Of a stretch of DNA of 64,000 bases, positions 57,131 to 64,000 are shown piece by piece; position 1 is the stretch's first letter; each line of letters starts with the position of its first letter. The translations under genes and the position numbers were made by a program. The notes below the pieces were generated by a model. That model was not told where the DNA came from. It ran no database searches and saw only the letters and a program-made list of their open reading frames with translations. This stretch comes from a virus, in the IMG/VR virus record IMGVR_UViG_3300042880_000408, positions 1-64,000 of that record; one strand, 5' to 3'.

Positions 57131-57631
57131 ATGCTGAAGATTATTCTAGAATGCGTATTGAACGGTCTTGCTAAGCTGTTCATGGTTTTTGTTGTAATCG
57201 GCTTGTTTGCTCCGGCTGTTTTTACTCTTTTGCGGCATTCAGATGAAGTGTTCGATTTTCCTGGGAACAAGAATTCAGCAATTCCCGAAGAACCGATCGA
57301 TCAGATTACCGAGTCGATCGACGTTAGCACGGCAGAAGATGAGCGTTCAAGCAAGTGGCGATCTGTCAGGGATGATTTCGTGAGAAGGTTTCCCACCTGC
57401 GCTGCGTGCGGATCCACGAAGTCATTGAACGTTCATCATGTAGTTCCGTTTCACACTCGCCCTGATCTCGAGTTGTACCCACCGAATTTGATTACGTTGT
57501 GTCGTGAGCATCATTTTTTCATTGGTCACGATCCCGATGGGCCGTGGAAACCTGGAAAGCCGAGCTGGTCGGCATCGAACCCTCTCGTTAGGCGACACTC
57601 CAGGCAGCACCTGGAAGGTCGCAAGTATTGA
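57131..57631 (+). CDS. Membrane-anchored HNH-type protein (166 aa)
   Basis: N-terminal transmembrane helix (LFMVFVVIGLFAPAVFTLL), acidic linker, then CAACGSTKSLNVHHVVPFHT and NLITLCREHHFFIGH: CxxC, HH and a C-x-x-H-H pattern of an HNH fold. A nuclease placed at the membrane could act on incoming DNA. That is inference; the HNH motif itself is clear. Confidence 0.6.
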   Translation: MLKIILECVLNGLAKLFMVFVVIGLFAPAVFTLLRHSDEVFDFPGNKNSAIPEEPIDQITESIDVSTAEDERSSKWRSVRDDFVRRFPTCAACGSTKSLNVHHVVPFHTRPDLELYPPNLITLCREHHFFIGHDPDGPWKPGKPSWSASNPLVRRHSRQHLEGRKY

Positions 57632-57658
57632 TCGAAGTAGCAATCATGGAGTATTTGC

Positions 57659-58321
57659 ATGTCCTATCTCAACGTAAACATCCCGTTCTTTTGGGGTTTT
57701 CTCGATACTGCGTTTCTGCACGACAAGGAACCCAGCGCGAAGAACGAGCGGATCCCGATGGAATTCTTCCTGTACACATCGATTCCGAATCGGTGCGGAC
57801 TGTTTACCGGCATGAGCGAGTACGGAACTCAGCATGCAAGGATCCCCATTCACTACATCCACACCGAGCCATCCGGAGGCAAAGACTACCCTCTCGATTT
57901 CCTGCAACTGTGGGACAGCTTCAGTTACCATTGCTCGGCGTTGACCTTTGACTACGTGAAGAATCGCAGTTGCAAGGTGCTTCTTAAAGATCGATCAATC
58001 GTCGACGGAACTTACATGTTCACGCTCGATTGGTGTAACGGAGGGTACAGCGAGATCGCTGCCGGTCACAAGACTGGTCACGTGATCAACGCAGACGGTC
58101 GCGTGTTCATTCAGCCCAACAACCGCATCGTGCGATGGAATGACGGTGGTGCGTTTACAAGCAAGACGATCAAGGGGCGTCCCGACTGGAAAGTGTTCAG
58201 CCAGGAGTTTAGTTGCGAGGCATCTGCTGGTCGCTGGGTGGCCGACAGCGACGAGGAGCTGTATTGGTACGACTTCAAAGAAGCAGATGGGGTGGTTGAC
58301 GGCAAAGCCCCAGGATCGTAA
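57659..58321 (+). CDS. Phage hypothetical protein (220 aa)
   Basis: ATG eight bases after GGAG. It contains MEFFLYTSIPNRCGLF, IHYIHTEPSGGKDYPLDFLQ and WNDGGAFTSKTIKGRPDWK, and seems a compact alpha/beta protein of a conserved phage hypothetical type. Last rightward gene before the structured gap. Confidence 0.55.
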   Translation: MSYLNVNIPFFWGFLDTAFLHDKEPSAKNERIPMEFFLYTSIPNRCGLFTGMSEYGTQHARIPIHYIHTEPSGGKDYPLDFLQLWDSFSYHCSALTFDYVKNRSCKVLLKDRSIVDGTYMFTLDWCNGGYSEIAAGHKTGHVINADGRVFIQPNNRIVRWNDGGAFTSKTIKGRPDWKVFSQEFSCEASAGRWVADSDEELYWYDFKEADGVVDGKAPGS

Positions 58322-58782
58322 CATTGGAAGTGCTGAGTGGATTCGGCACAGAGAAAGAGACATAATTCGATCATCAACATTCGCCTTCGGGCGTCTATTC
58401 GTGCGTGTCTCTTTCGCACCGCTCTCCCCTAAATCCACATCTGGGGGAGAGCACGTATATGGCATGAGTGTAATGCCGGGCAACCGGCGCTTGTGCCTGC
58501 AATCGTTTGAGCTTTTTGCCCGATCTGTGGAAGACCGCCAAAGTGCATGGGATTGAGTCAGCGAAGCGTCCTACGGCGTGGAGGGGCTCTTAACCTCAAG
58601 GGTCGAACAGGAGCAGCAGGCTGGCGGCGAGTGGACGCAGGAAGAGGGAACGGCGAGAAAGCAATGTAGGTTGCTCGCCTCTTAACTTTTCCGAGTAAGC
58701 TCGCTGGTCAGTACCAGGAAAATATCCTGGTTTCCGGCAACGAGCGAGATTGCATACCTTATATGGGCCTGGGGTGCGCCAA
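58322..58782. other. Structured noncoding region beside the recombinase gene
   Basis: Holds a 10-bp inverted repeat GAAAGAGACA/TGTCTCTTTC (58353-58415) enclosing CGCC-TTCG-GGCG, a hairpin GCTCTCCCC/GGGGAGAGC (58421-58452), an ACCAGGA-AAATA-TCCTGGT hairpin (about 58716-58734) inside GCTCG/CGAGC arms, and a CGGCGTGG segment at 58574. No ORF. Candidates are structured RNA and the attachment or resolution site of the adjacent serine recombinase. Confidence 0.45.
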
Positions 58783-59391
58783 TTACTGAATTGTTGTCAG
58801 CTGCTCTGACTTCTTAGAATACCGCACAGCGGTGCGCAAGCTGACGCCAAGCACCTTTGCCACCTCTTCGTGAGTCAAGCCTTTCTTCCGTAGCTCTATC
58901 GCTTGAGCTGGATCAACTCCAGCCTTTACCGCTCCTGGCTTCCGTCCAGTGTAAACACCTCGTTCCTTCGCCGCTGCAATTCCTGCTGCTTGGCGATTTC
59001 TTCGAGAAAGCGTCTCCCACTTGGCTATAGTAAACATGATTGCAGCAAACATCTGCCCAATTGGGCCTGAGTAGTCCATCTGCTCTGATGTCGAGACAAG
59101 CCGAATTCCCTTCTTGCACCATTCACCAAGAACTAAAACTCCGTCGTGCATATCTCGAGAAATTCGATCGAGCTTGTAGACTACGACGGTGTTGATCGTA
59201 CCGTTAAAAATGTCCTTCTGCAGTTGTTCAAACTCAGGACGCTTAAGCGTTTCTCCGCTTTCCTTATCGGTGTACCACATCGCATCGCTTGGATTGATTC
59301 CGTTGCCAGTCAACCACTTCATGACTTCTCGCCTTTGCCCAGCCTCATTCTGCGATGCCGTGCTAACTCGAATGTAAACCGCTACCGTCAT
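58783..59391 (-). CDS. Serine recombinase (resolvase/invertase type)
   Basis: 202 residues from ATG 59391 (GGAG, spacing 7). Catalytic domain starts MTVAVYIRVSTASQNEAGQ with the nucleophilic Ser in RVSTASQ, then VVYKLDRISRDMHDGV, and the long helix MFAAIMFTIAKWETLSRRNR. The C-terminal ~45 residues form an HTH (LTHEEVAKVLGVSLRTAVRY). Size and layout fit Tn3-resolvase/DNA-invertase types rather than large serine integrases. It may resolve genome multimers, invert a segment, or integrate. Confidence 0.85.
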   Translation of the reverse strand: MTVAVYIRVSTASQNEAGQRREVMKWLTGNGINPSDAMWYTDKESGETLKRPEFEQLQKDIFNGTINTVVVYKLDRISRDMHDGVLVLGEWCKKGIRLVSTSEQMDYSGPIGQMFAAIMFTIAKWETLSRRNRQAAGIAAAKERGVYTGRKPGAVKAGVDPAQAIELRKKGLTHEEVAKVLGVSLRTAVRYSKKSEQLTTIQ

Positions 59392-59437
59392 TGAAAATCT
59401 CCATTGCAATAAAAACCATCGATGAAAAACCATCGGA

Positions 59438-59472
59438 ATTGTACGTACGGCCGTAATTGTGTCAAGTAGGGT
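59438..59472 (-). promoter_or_regulatory. Leftward promoter of the serine recombinase
   Basis: Minus strand: ACCCTACTTGACAC (-35 TTGACA), 16 nt, TACAAT, about 45 bp before the recombinase ATG. Same class as those at 48060 and 49885. Confidence 0.65.
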
Positions 59473-59561
59473 GGCACGCTAATTGGCAAAGTATTGCTGA
59501 AGGGGGGGCATGTTGTTACGCTATCGAGTGTGATGCGTGACAGCGAAATGAATGGTGAATA

Positions 59562-59858
59562 ATGAAGCGGATCGAAGTAAAAACAGGATCGAAATACGGA
59601 AGTCTTACGGTCGTGCGCGAGGTTGCGAACCTTGGAAAGCGCAAATTCCGATGCAAGTGTTCTTGTGGAAACGAAGTTGACATCCGCCTTGATCACCTTC
59701 AAAGCGGTCACACCTCATCGTGTGGAAGTTGCGGAATCGAGCATGCCGGCAAGAGGATGACGCTCAAGCAGTGGGCAAGCTTGTACGGACTCAAGGAATC
59801 GACTTTGAGGGCAAGGTTGAAGACGATGGACATGCGAGAAGCGTTGGAGCGATCGTGA
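59562..59858 (+). CDS. Small zinc protein with HTH-like tail (98 aa)
   Basis: Contains YGSLTVVREVANLGKRKFRC then CSCGNEVDIRLDHLQSGHT and SCGSCG, the zinc-knot layout common in phage AP2/HNH-associated proteins. The C-terminal MTLKQWASLYGLKESTLRAR is a probable DNA-binding helix-turn-helix. Weak ribosome-binding site. It lies just before the late promoter, a position used by late regulators in some phages. Confidence 0.55.
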   Translation: MKRIEVKTGSKYGSLTVVREVANLGKRKFRCKCSCGNEVDIRLDHLQSGHTSSCGSCGIEHAGKRMTLKQWASLYGLKESTLRARLKTMDMREALERS

Positions 59859-59864
59859 AACTTG

Positions 59865-59892
59865 TTGACACGGAAAATTGCTCAGGTATAGT
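59865..59892 (+). promoter_or_regulatory. Probable late promoter
   Basis: TTGACA, 16 nt, TATAGT: the strongest consensus promoter in the window. Predicted start about 59899. The only gene downstream in range is the terminase at 59994, with an intrinsic terminator between. Confidence 0.7.
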
Positions 59893-59929
59893 TTGGTTTC
59901 TTGCTCACTCACCAGAGCAAATCTCCAGG

Positions 59930-59962
59930 GGCTGTGTGACGCGAGTTACGCAGCCTTTTTTT
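59930..59962 (+). terminator. Intrinsic terminator between late promoter and terminase
   Basis: GGCTGTGTGAC / GTTACGCAGCC pairs over 11 bp (two G-U) around a GCGA tetraloop, followed by seven T (59956-59962). Read from the promoter at 59865, it would release an RNA of roughly 64 nt unless antitermination occurs. Confidence 0.8.
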
Positions 59963-59993
59963 ATTCACTAGGCGAATGTTGCAAGAGTGGTAG

Positions 59994-61898
59994 ATGTCGT
60001 CGCCTTTCTACGATCTAGTTCCAAAAGACCCTGTTGAAAACCTCAAGTGGCGAATCCGTTGCCGCGAGCGAGCTTTGGTCGACGAGCGATTCCGAGATGC
60101 CTTGATGCAGGCATGCGAGCTTGATGTTCTTTTCTTCTTTGCGTTCGCTCTGTGGGTGCATGAACCTCGAGCCAAGATTAAAACCAAGCCGTTCATCCCC
60201 TGGAAGCACCAAGAGTCCGTGATCACGATGATGGACGATGCGATCACAGAGGCGATGAACATTGAACACCCCGTTTCAGTCACGATCAAGAAAAGCCGAG
60301 CCCAGGGGGGGACATACACGTATCTGGGGGTTCAAATTCGCAGGGCGCTGATCGAAAAGGGATTTTCCACTGGATTGGTGACGCGGAATGAAAAGACGGT
60401 GGATTCCAAGGATCCGTCTGCGGTGATGAACAAGTTGTCGGAAATGCTCGACAAGCTTCCGTTTTGGATGCTGGGTGAGCCTTACCAGAGAAACACCACC
60501 GACCATACGATTCGCTTACCGAAAACCGATTCGGTGTGGATCGGATACTCGGCAACTGCTGACGTCGCTCGTGGTGGTCGAACGACGCTGTTCGCTTTCG
60601 ACGAAGTTGGCTCGGAGGAGTTCATTTCCGGTGGGATCGACTACAAGATCATGTCTAGCGTTGCCTATGTAACGAACTGCATATTCTTGTGCTCAACCTT
60701 CGGCGCCGATGCCGGCGTGTTCTACGAGTCTGCAACCGATCCGGACAACCCGGGTGTATGCTCGCTCGATTGGCGAGACAATCCGGAGCATGCAAGGCTT
60801 TCGTACATCAGGAAAGACGGCGAATACAAGGCGGTCAATCCCGAAGACCAGGAAGAGGTTGATAAGTACATCGCATCGCACGAGCGAGAATTGCGATCGA
60901 TCGAGCGAAAAGGCTTTAAGATCGATGGGAAGGTCAGATCGCCATGGTACGACTCGCACTGCTTGGCTCCCGGGGCGACTCCGAGGTACATTGCTCGAGA
61001 ATTGGACATGGATCCAAAAGGATCGGCAGGAAAGGTGTTCATGCCCGATCTGCTCGACCGCATGAAAAAGGAGCACAGCAAAAAGCCAGTCTGGAGAGGG
61101 GTTCCAGTATTCGACAGCGAAACCCTCAAGCTTACTGGATTGGTTCCTCGGGATGACGGCCCGTTGTCTCTTTGGTTCAAGCCAGGGATCGATGATAGCG
61201 TTCCTGCCGGCCCGTTTGCGATCGCTTGCGATATTGCATCAGGTGGCGTTGGTGCTTACTCCTCGAACTCTGTAGCTTCTGGACTGGACACTCGCACCGG
61301 CGAGCAGGTTCTTGAGTACGCGATCAAGGGACTTGAGCCAAGACCGTTTGCGAGGATGGTGGTCGGTCTGAGCTTGTGGATGCGAAAGGCGCTTCTTGGA
61401 TGGGAAGACTCCGGAGTGTCCGGTGGCTTTGCAAAGGAAGTTGTCGAGGTATGCAACTACGGCAATGTCTATTACCGCGAGGTCATGCAGCTCGGGTCGC
61501 AGAAGAAAAGTCGCAAAGCTGGGTTTCCATGCCGAGACGCGGACAAGTCGGACATGTTCGAACGGTTTGCGTTAGCGATGGAGCAAGGTAGCTACATTCC
61601 GCGATCGGAAGAGATGCTTACTGAGTGCGGCGAGTACGAATGGGACGGAGGCAAGATCATCCATGCACCGACCAAGAATAAGGGTGCTACGGAGAAGAAT
61701 CACGGCGACCGAGCGATCTCTGCCGCTGGCGTGTGGCTTGTCTTCGCAAGCGATTATTTGGTCGGTAAAGTTGACAGTGACGTTGAAACAGGTCAGAATC
61801 CAGAATATGGTAGCTTCTTATGGAGGGAGCAGCAGGAGAGACGCAAGGTGAATGCTGGTAGTCCGAGTTACGGAATACGCAACGTACTGCGATCTTGA
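59994..61898 (+). CDS. terL: Terminase large subunit
   Basis: 634 residues. The ATPase part has a Walker A-like IKKSRAQGGTYTYLG and Walker B TTLFAFDEVGSE. The nuclease part has the acidic strands AIACDIASGG and GWEDSGVSG and the late GDRAISAAGVW motif, as in phage TerL. It cuts and pumps the DNA into procapsids, docking on the portal encoded next. The walker lysine context (KSRAQGGTY) is a known variant type. It is the first gene after the late promoter and terminator; ribosome-binding site GAGTGG. Confidence 0.9.
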   Translation: MSSPFYDLVPKDPVENLKWRIRCRERALVDERFRDALMQACELDVLFFFAFALWVHEPRAKIKTKPFIPWKHQESVITMMDDAITEAMNIEHPVSVTIKKSRAQGGTYTYLGVQIRRALIEKGFSTGLVTRNEKTVDSKDPSAVMNKLSEMLDKLPFWMLGEPYQRNTTDHTIRLPKTDSVWIGYSATADVARGGRTTLFAFDEVGSEEFISGGIDYKIMSSVAYVTNCIFLCSTFGADAGVFYESATDPDNPGVCSLDWRDNPEHARLSYIRKDGEYKAVNPEDQEEVDKYIASHERELRSIERKGFKIDGKVRSPWYDSHCLAPGATPRYIARELDMDPKGSAGKVFMPDLLDRMKKEHSKKPVWRGVPVFDSETLKLTGLVPRDDGPLSLWFKPGIDDSVPAGPFAIACDIASGGVGAYSSNSVASGLDTRTGEQVLEYAIKGLEPRPFARMVVGLSLWMRKALLGWEDSGVSGGFAKEVVEVCNYGNVYYREVMQLGSQKKSRKAGFPCRDADKSDMFERFALAMEQGSYIPRSEEMLTECGEYEWDGGKIIHAPTKNKGATEKNHGDRAISAAGVWLVFASDYLVGKVDSDVETGQNPEYGSFLWREQQERRKVNAGSPSYGIRNVLRS

Positions 61899-61930
61899 TT
61901 TCAAGGATAAAACCTGAAGGATAGTGCAAG

Positions 61931-62113
61931 ATGGAAAACGAGATTAACGAAAAAGCTGATCAAGCAATCGCCAAGATGTTCGATCAGGCAAAGGCTCAAC
62001 CCGACCCGCAGAAAGCTTTGCACTACTCGCAAGCTGCGTTGAACATGGCGCATGCAAAGTCTGTTCTCGAGGGGATTAAATCCCCACAAAAGAAAAGCCC
62101 GACTGACAAGTAG
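61931..62113 (+). CDS. Small helical protein between terminase and portal (60 aa)
   Basis: ATG after AAGGA. Helical (EINEKADQAIAKMFDQAKAQ, LHYSQAALNMAHAKSVLEGI) with a Lys/Ser tail. Small genes at this position are common. Function unknown. The stop is followed by a CCC-GACTGAC/GTCAGT-GGG hairpin and TTTT (62098-62125), perhaps a weak terminator or attenuator. Confidence 0.6.
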   Translation: MENEINEKADQAIAKMFDQAKAQPDPQKALHYSQAALNMAHAKSVLEGIKSPQKKSPTDK

Positions 62114-62192
62114 TCAGTGGGTTTTAGTGGATGGCTGGAGTTAGAACCCAGTTGAAATAAACGGAAAAATTCCGAAACAATTTCGACTGTAA

Positions 62193-63983
62193 ATGTTTGA
62201 CCTATCCAATCCTGAAAAGCTGAGCAGACTGCACAAGGCGATACGCTCCTCGCGTGACGCATTGGAGCCTTTTCGTCGTGTTCGCAAGGAACTGATCAAG
62301 GATTATGTCGGCTCTTGGTACGCTGAATCCGGCGCTGAGAGCAAGACAATGGTTAACCTAATTAACCAGACAGCTCGCATTTACACGATTGCGTTAGCTG
62401 CAAACAATCCTAAGGTGTTGGTGTCCACACCTCGAGTCGAAACCCTGCCGTTTGCTAGGCGATTTGAAGTCAATCTGAGCAAGCTTATAGGCGACATGTC
62501 GCTTGATAAGACTTTCCGCTCAATCGTCATGGATGCGTTCTTCTGCCTCGGCTGTGGTGTCACCATGATGCGTGATACCGACACGAGGTTTCATGGACTG
62601 CTTGGGGCTGAGGAAGATGTCTGGCTGGATCCAGGTGAGCCATGGTTCAATAGGGTTTCGCTCGACGATCTGATTCTTGACATGCCGGCTAAAGAGCTGA
62701 GCAAAATGCGATACTGCGGTCATCGCTACCGAGCTGACTATGAAAAGGTCATGGATGAGCCCGGTTACAACAAGAAGGCAAAAGAAAAGCTGAAGCCAAC
62801 ATCGCGAGAGCATCATGATTCTGTGGGTGCAGCGAGAGACATTGCCTCTGATTGGGGGAGTGCAGAAGACGACGACCTGAAAGATATGGTCTGGTTGATG
62901 GACGTTTGGATCGCGGAAAACAACTCCATTGTGACAATGGCGTGCGATCAGGAGGGAATCCCACCACTGATTGAGCGCAAATGGATCGGATCGCAAGCCG
63001 GCCCATACAAATTCCTTTCGCTCGGTGACACTCCGGACAACATTATTCCAACATCTCCGGCAATCAACCTCAAGGGTATGCACGATCTTCAGAATCGATT
63101 GCATAGGCGGATGGAAGAGGATTCAGACGCTCACCGCGTCGTAAATGTCTATCCTCCTGGCATGGATGACGAGGCTGAAAGGCTTAGAACTGCTCAAAGA
63201 AATGGTTGGTATCGCGCCAGGAATCCAGAGCAAATTAAGCAATTCGAGAGTGGTGGTGTTGATCAGCGAGACATGGCTTTAGCTACGTTCTTGCAAGGCG
63301 AATTTGATCGGTTTGCTGGAAACTTGCAGGCGATGGGCGGTCTCGGTCAGCAAGCTTCGACGCTGGGTCAGGAAGAATTGATACACGGAAACGTTTCCAA
63401 AAACGTGGCAGACATGCGAATGGCGGTTGTCAACTTCGCCTCTGAGTGCATTCTCGATCTCGGAAGGCTGATGTGGGAAGACGCTTCGCTCGAGTTGAAA
63501 ACGTCGATGCCTGTTGGAAATGCTGGGGTCATGGTCGATTCCGACTGGACTCCAGATTACCGAGTTGGAAATTTTGAGGATTACGAATTCCGAGTCGAGC
63601 CATATTCGATGGTGTTCAAGACTCCAGAGCAGAAGCTTCAAGAGTTGTTTCAAGTGTTGCGCGAGATCGCTCCGCTTTGGCCGATGTTCCAGGCTTCCGG
63701 TGCGACGATCGATGCGCAGGCAATTGTTGAGGAAATAGCTCGCCTGAAGAACCGTCCGGAGTTTGAGAAATTCATTACGTTCGCCTCGCCTGCTGCGATG
63801 CTTGGTGGAGACGAGAACACGATCAGGCAGTCTCCGGTGACAACGAGAGAGACGATTCGAAGGAACGTTAGCAGCGGCGGCACAGAGCAAGCTAGAAACA
63901 ACGCGATGATACAAACATTGATGGGCGGAAGTCCGCAGATCAATTCGCAGCAAAGAAGCTCAATGTTGCAGGGGATGGGGTGA
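62193..63983 (+). CDS. Portal protein
   Basis: 596 residues. The N-terminal ~100 residues (RKELIKDYVGSWYAESGAES, TIALAANNPKVLVSTPR) and the later FLQGEFDRFAGNLQAMGGLG plus ELIHGNVSKNVADM helix are typical of podovirus-type portals (the dodecameric DNA-packaging ring). The C-terminal ~70 residues are Ser/Gln-rich, a likely barrel tail. No clear Shine-Dalgarno. Terminase and portal are adjacent as expected, and the next gene overlaps its stop. Confidence 0.8.
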   Translation: MFDLSNPEKLSRLHKAIRSSRDALEPFRRVRKELIKDYVGSWYAESGAESKTMVNLINQTARIYTIALAANNPKVLVSTPRVETLPFARRFEVNLSKLIGDMSLDKTFRSIVMDAFFCLGCGVTMMRDTDTRFHGLLGAEEDVWLDPGEPWFNRVSLDDLILDMPAKELSKMRYCGHRYRADYEKVMDEPGYNKKAKEKLKPTSREHHDSVGAARDIASDWGSAEDDDLKDMVWLMDVWIAENNSIVTMACDQEGIPPLIERKWIGSQAGPYKFLSLGDTPDNIIPTSPAINLKGMHDLQNRLHRRMEEDSDAHRVVNVYPPGMDDEAERLRTAQRNGWYRARNPEQIKQFESGGVDQRDMALATFLQGEFDRFAGNLQAMGGLGQQASTLGQEELIHGNVSKNVADMRMAVVNFASECILDLGRLMWEDASLELKTSMPVGNAGVMVDSDWTPDYRVGNFEDYEFRVEPYSMVFKTPEQKLQELFQVLREIAPLWPMFQASGATIDAQAIVEEIARLKNRPEFEKFITFASPAAMLGGDENTIRQSPVTTRETIRRNVSSGGTEQARNNAMIQTLMGGSPQINSQQRSSMLQGMG

Positions 63984-64000
63984 TGAGCGGAGTAGTTTAC
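63983..64000 (+). CDS. Start of the next late gene (partial)
   Basis: ATG overlapping the portal stop (TGATG), encoding MSGVVY before the window ends. Too short to assign. The position suggests a head gene. Confidence 0.4.

Noticed and set aside
58378-58400. CGCC-TTCG-GGCGTC resembling hammerhead stem III
   Set aside because: No GAAA before the stem and no CUGANGA box at the right place on either strand.
1-64000. CRISPR arrays, insertion sequences, rRNA
   Set aside because: No spaced direct repeats, transposase with terminal repeats, or rRNA-like sequence were seen; the tandem repeats at 655-1017 are in-frame protein repeats.

Overview
The window is part of a double-stranded DNA tailed bacteriophage genome. 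I recognise a large terminase subunit (59994-61898), a portal protein (62193-63983), a head-tail adaptor-like protein (1322-2572), repeat-built tail fibres, and a 5163-residue polyvalent (ejected effector type) protein (15648-31139). The portal, adaptor and propeller-like tail protein suggest a short-tailed (podovirus-like) phage. The host is probably a planctomycete. This rests on two SHD1-like domains in the 12635-15577 protein, Cys-rich secreted-style proteins, and a C-terminal domain at 54447-54998 that I associate with Planctomycetota. The host call is inference from recall, not from a search.

Layout. 1-31139 (+) is the virion block: fibres, adaptor, propeller-like tail protein, a coiled-coil protein, two Cys-rich proteins, a two-domain glycosyltransferase, a P/Q-rich protein and the giant polyvalent gene. 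31175-40902 (+) is the recombination and replication block: PD-(D/E)XK exonuclease, ERF annealing protein, three ParB-like or regulatory genes, a coiled-coil protein, a helicase, a TOPRIM primase-like protein, HNH-type proteins and a small protein with an SSB-like acidic tail. 40899-49920 (-) is a leftward accessory block of small genes (RadC, GNAT, CsrA-like, zinc proteins, microproteins, paralogue pairs). It is driven by promoters sharing an ACCCTAATTGACAC-type box and closed by a terminator at 40899-40930. 50237-58321 (+) is a second accessory block, in part read from promoters sharing TTGCGT..GGG..ATGC..TAgAaT. 58322-59990 holds a structured noncoding stretch, a leftward serine recombinase, a small zinc protein and the late promoter. 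59994-64000 (+) is the packaging and portal operon, which runs off the right edge. If the genome is circular or permuted, it would continue through the capsid genes into the virion block at position 1.

Most unusual content. (1) Four short ORFs with their own ribosome-binding sites are nested in the +1 frame inside the giant gene, exactly over linkers that carry a recurring R-[AY]-S-[PAV]-[GV]-R peptide; differences between two duplicated copies are mostly synonymous in the nested frame. (2) Two copies of an approximately 75-nt RNA (46066-46138 and 47123-47199, minus) have three stems with compensatory changes, invariant loops and a conserved pseudoknot. (3) A near-canonical type I hammerhead ribozyme lies between two leftward genes (49071-49120). 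(4) A strong promoter followed about 40 nt later by a strong terminator precedes the terminase gene, the architecture of a lambda-like antitermination-controlled late operon. (5) Several tRNA-like elements have reduced D regions. All calls are from reading the sequence; no searches or folding programs were run.
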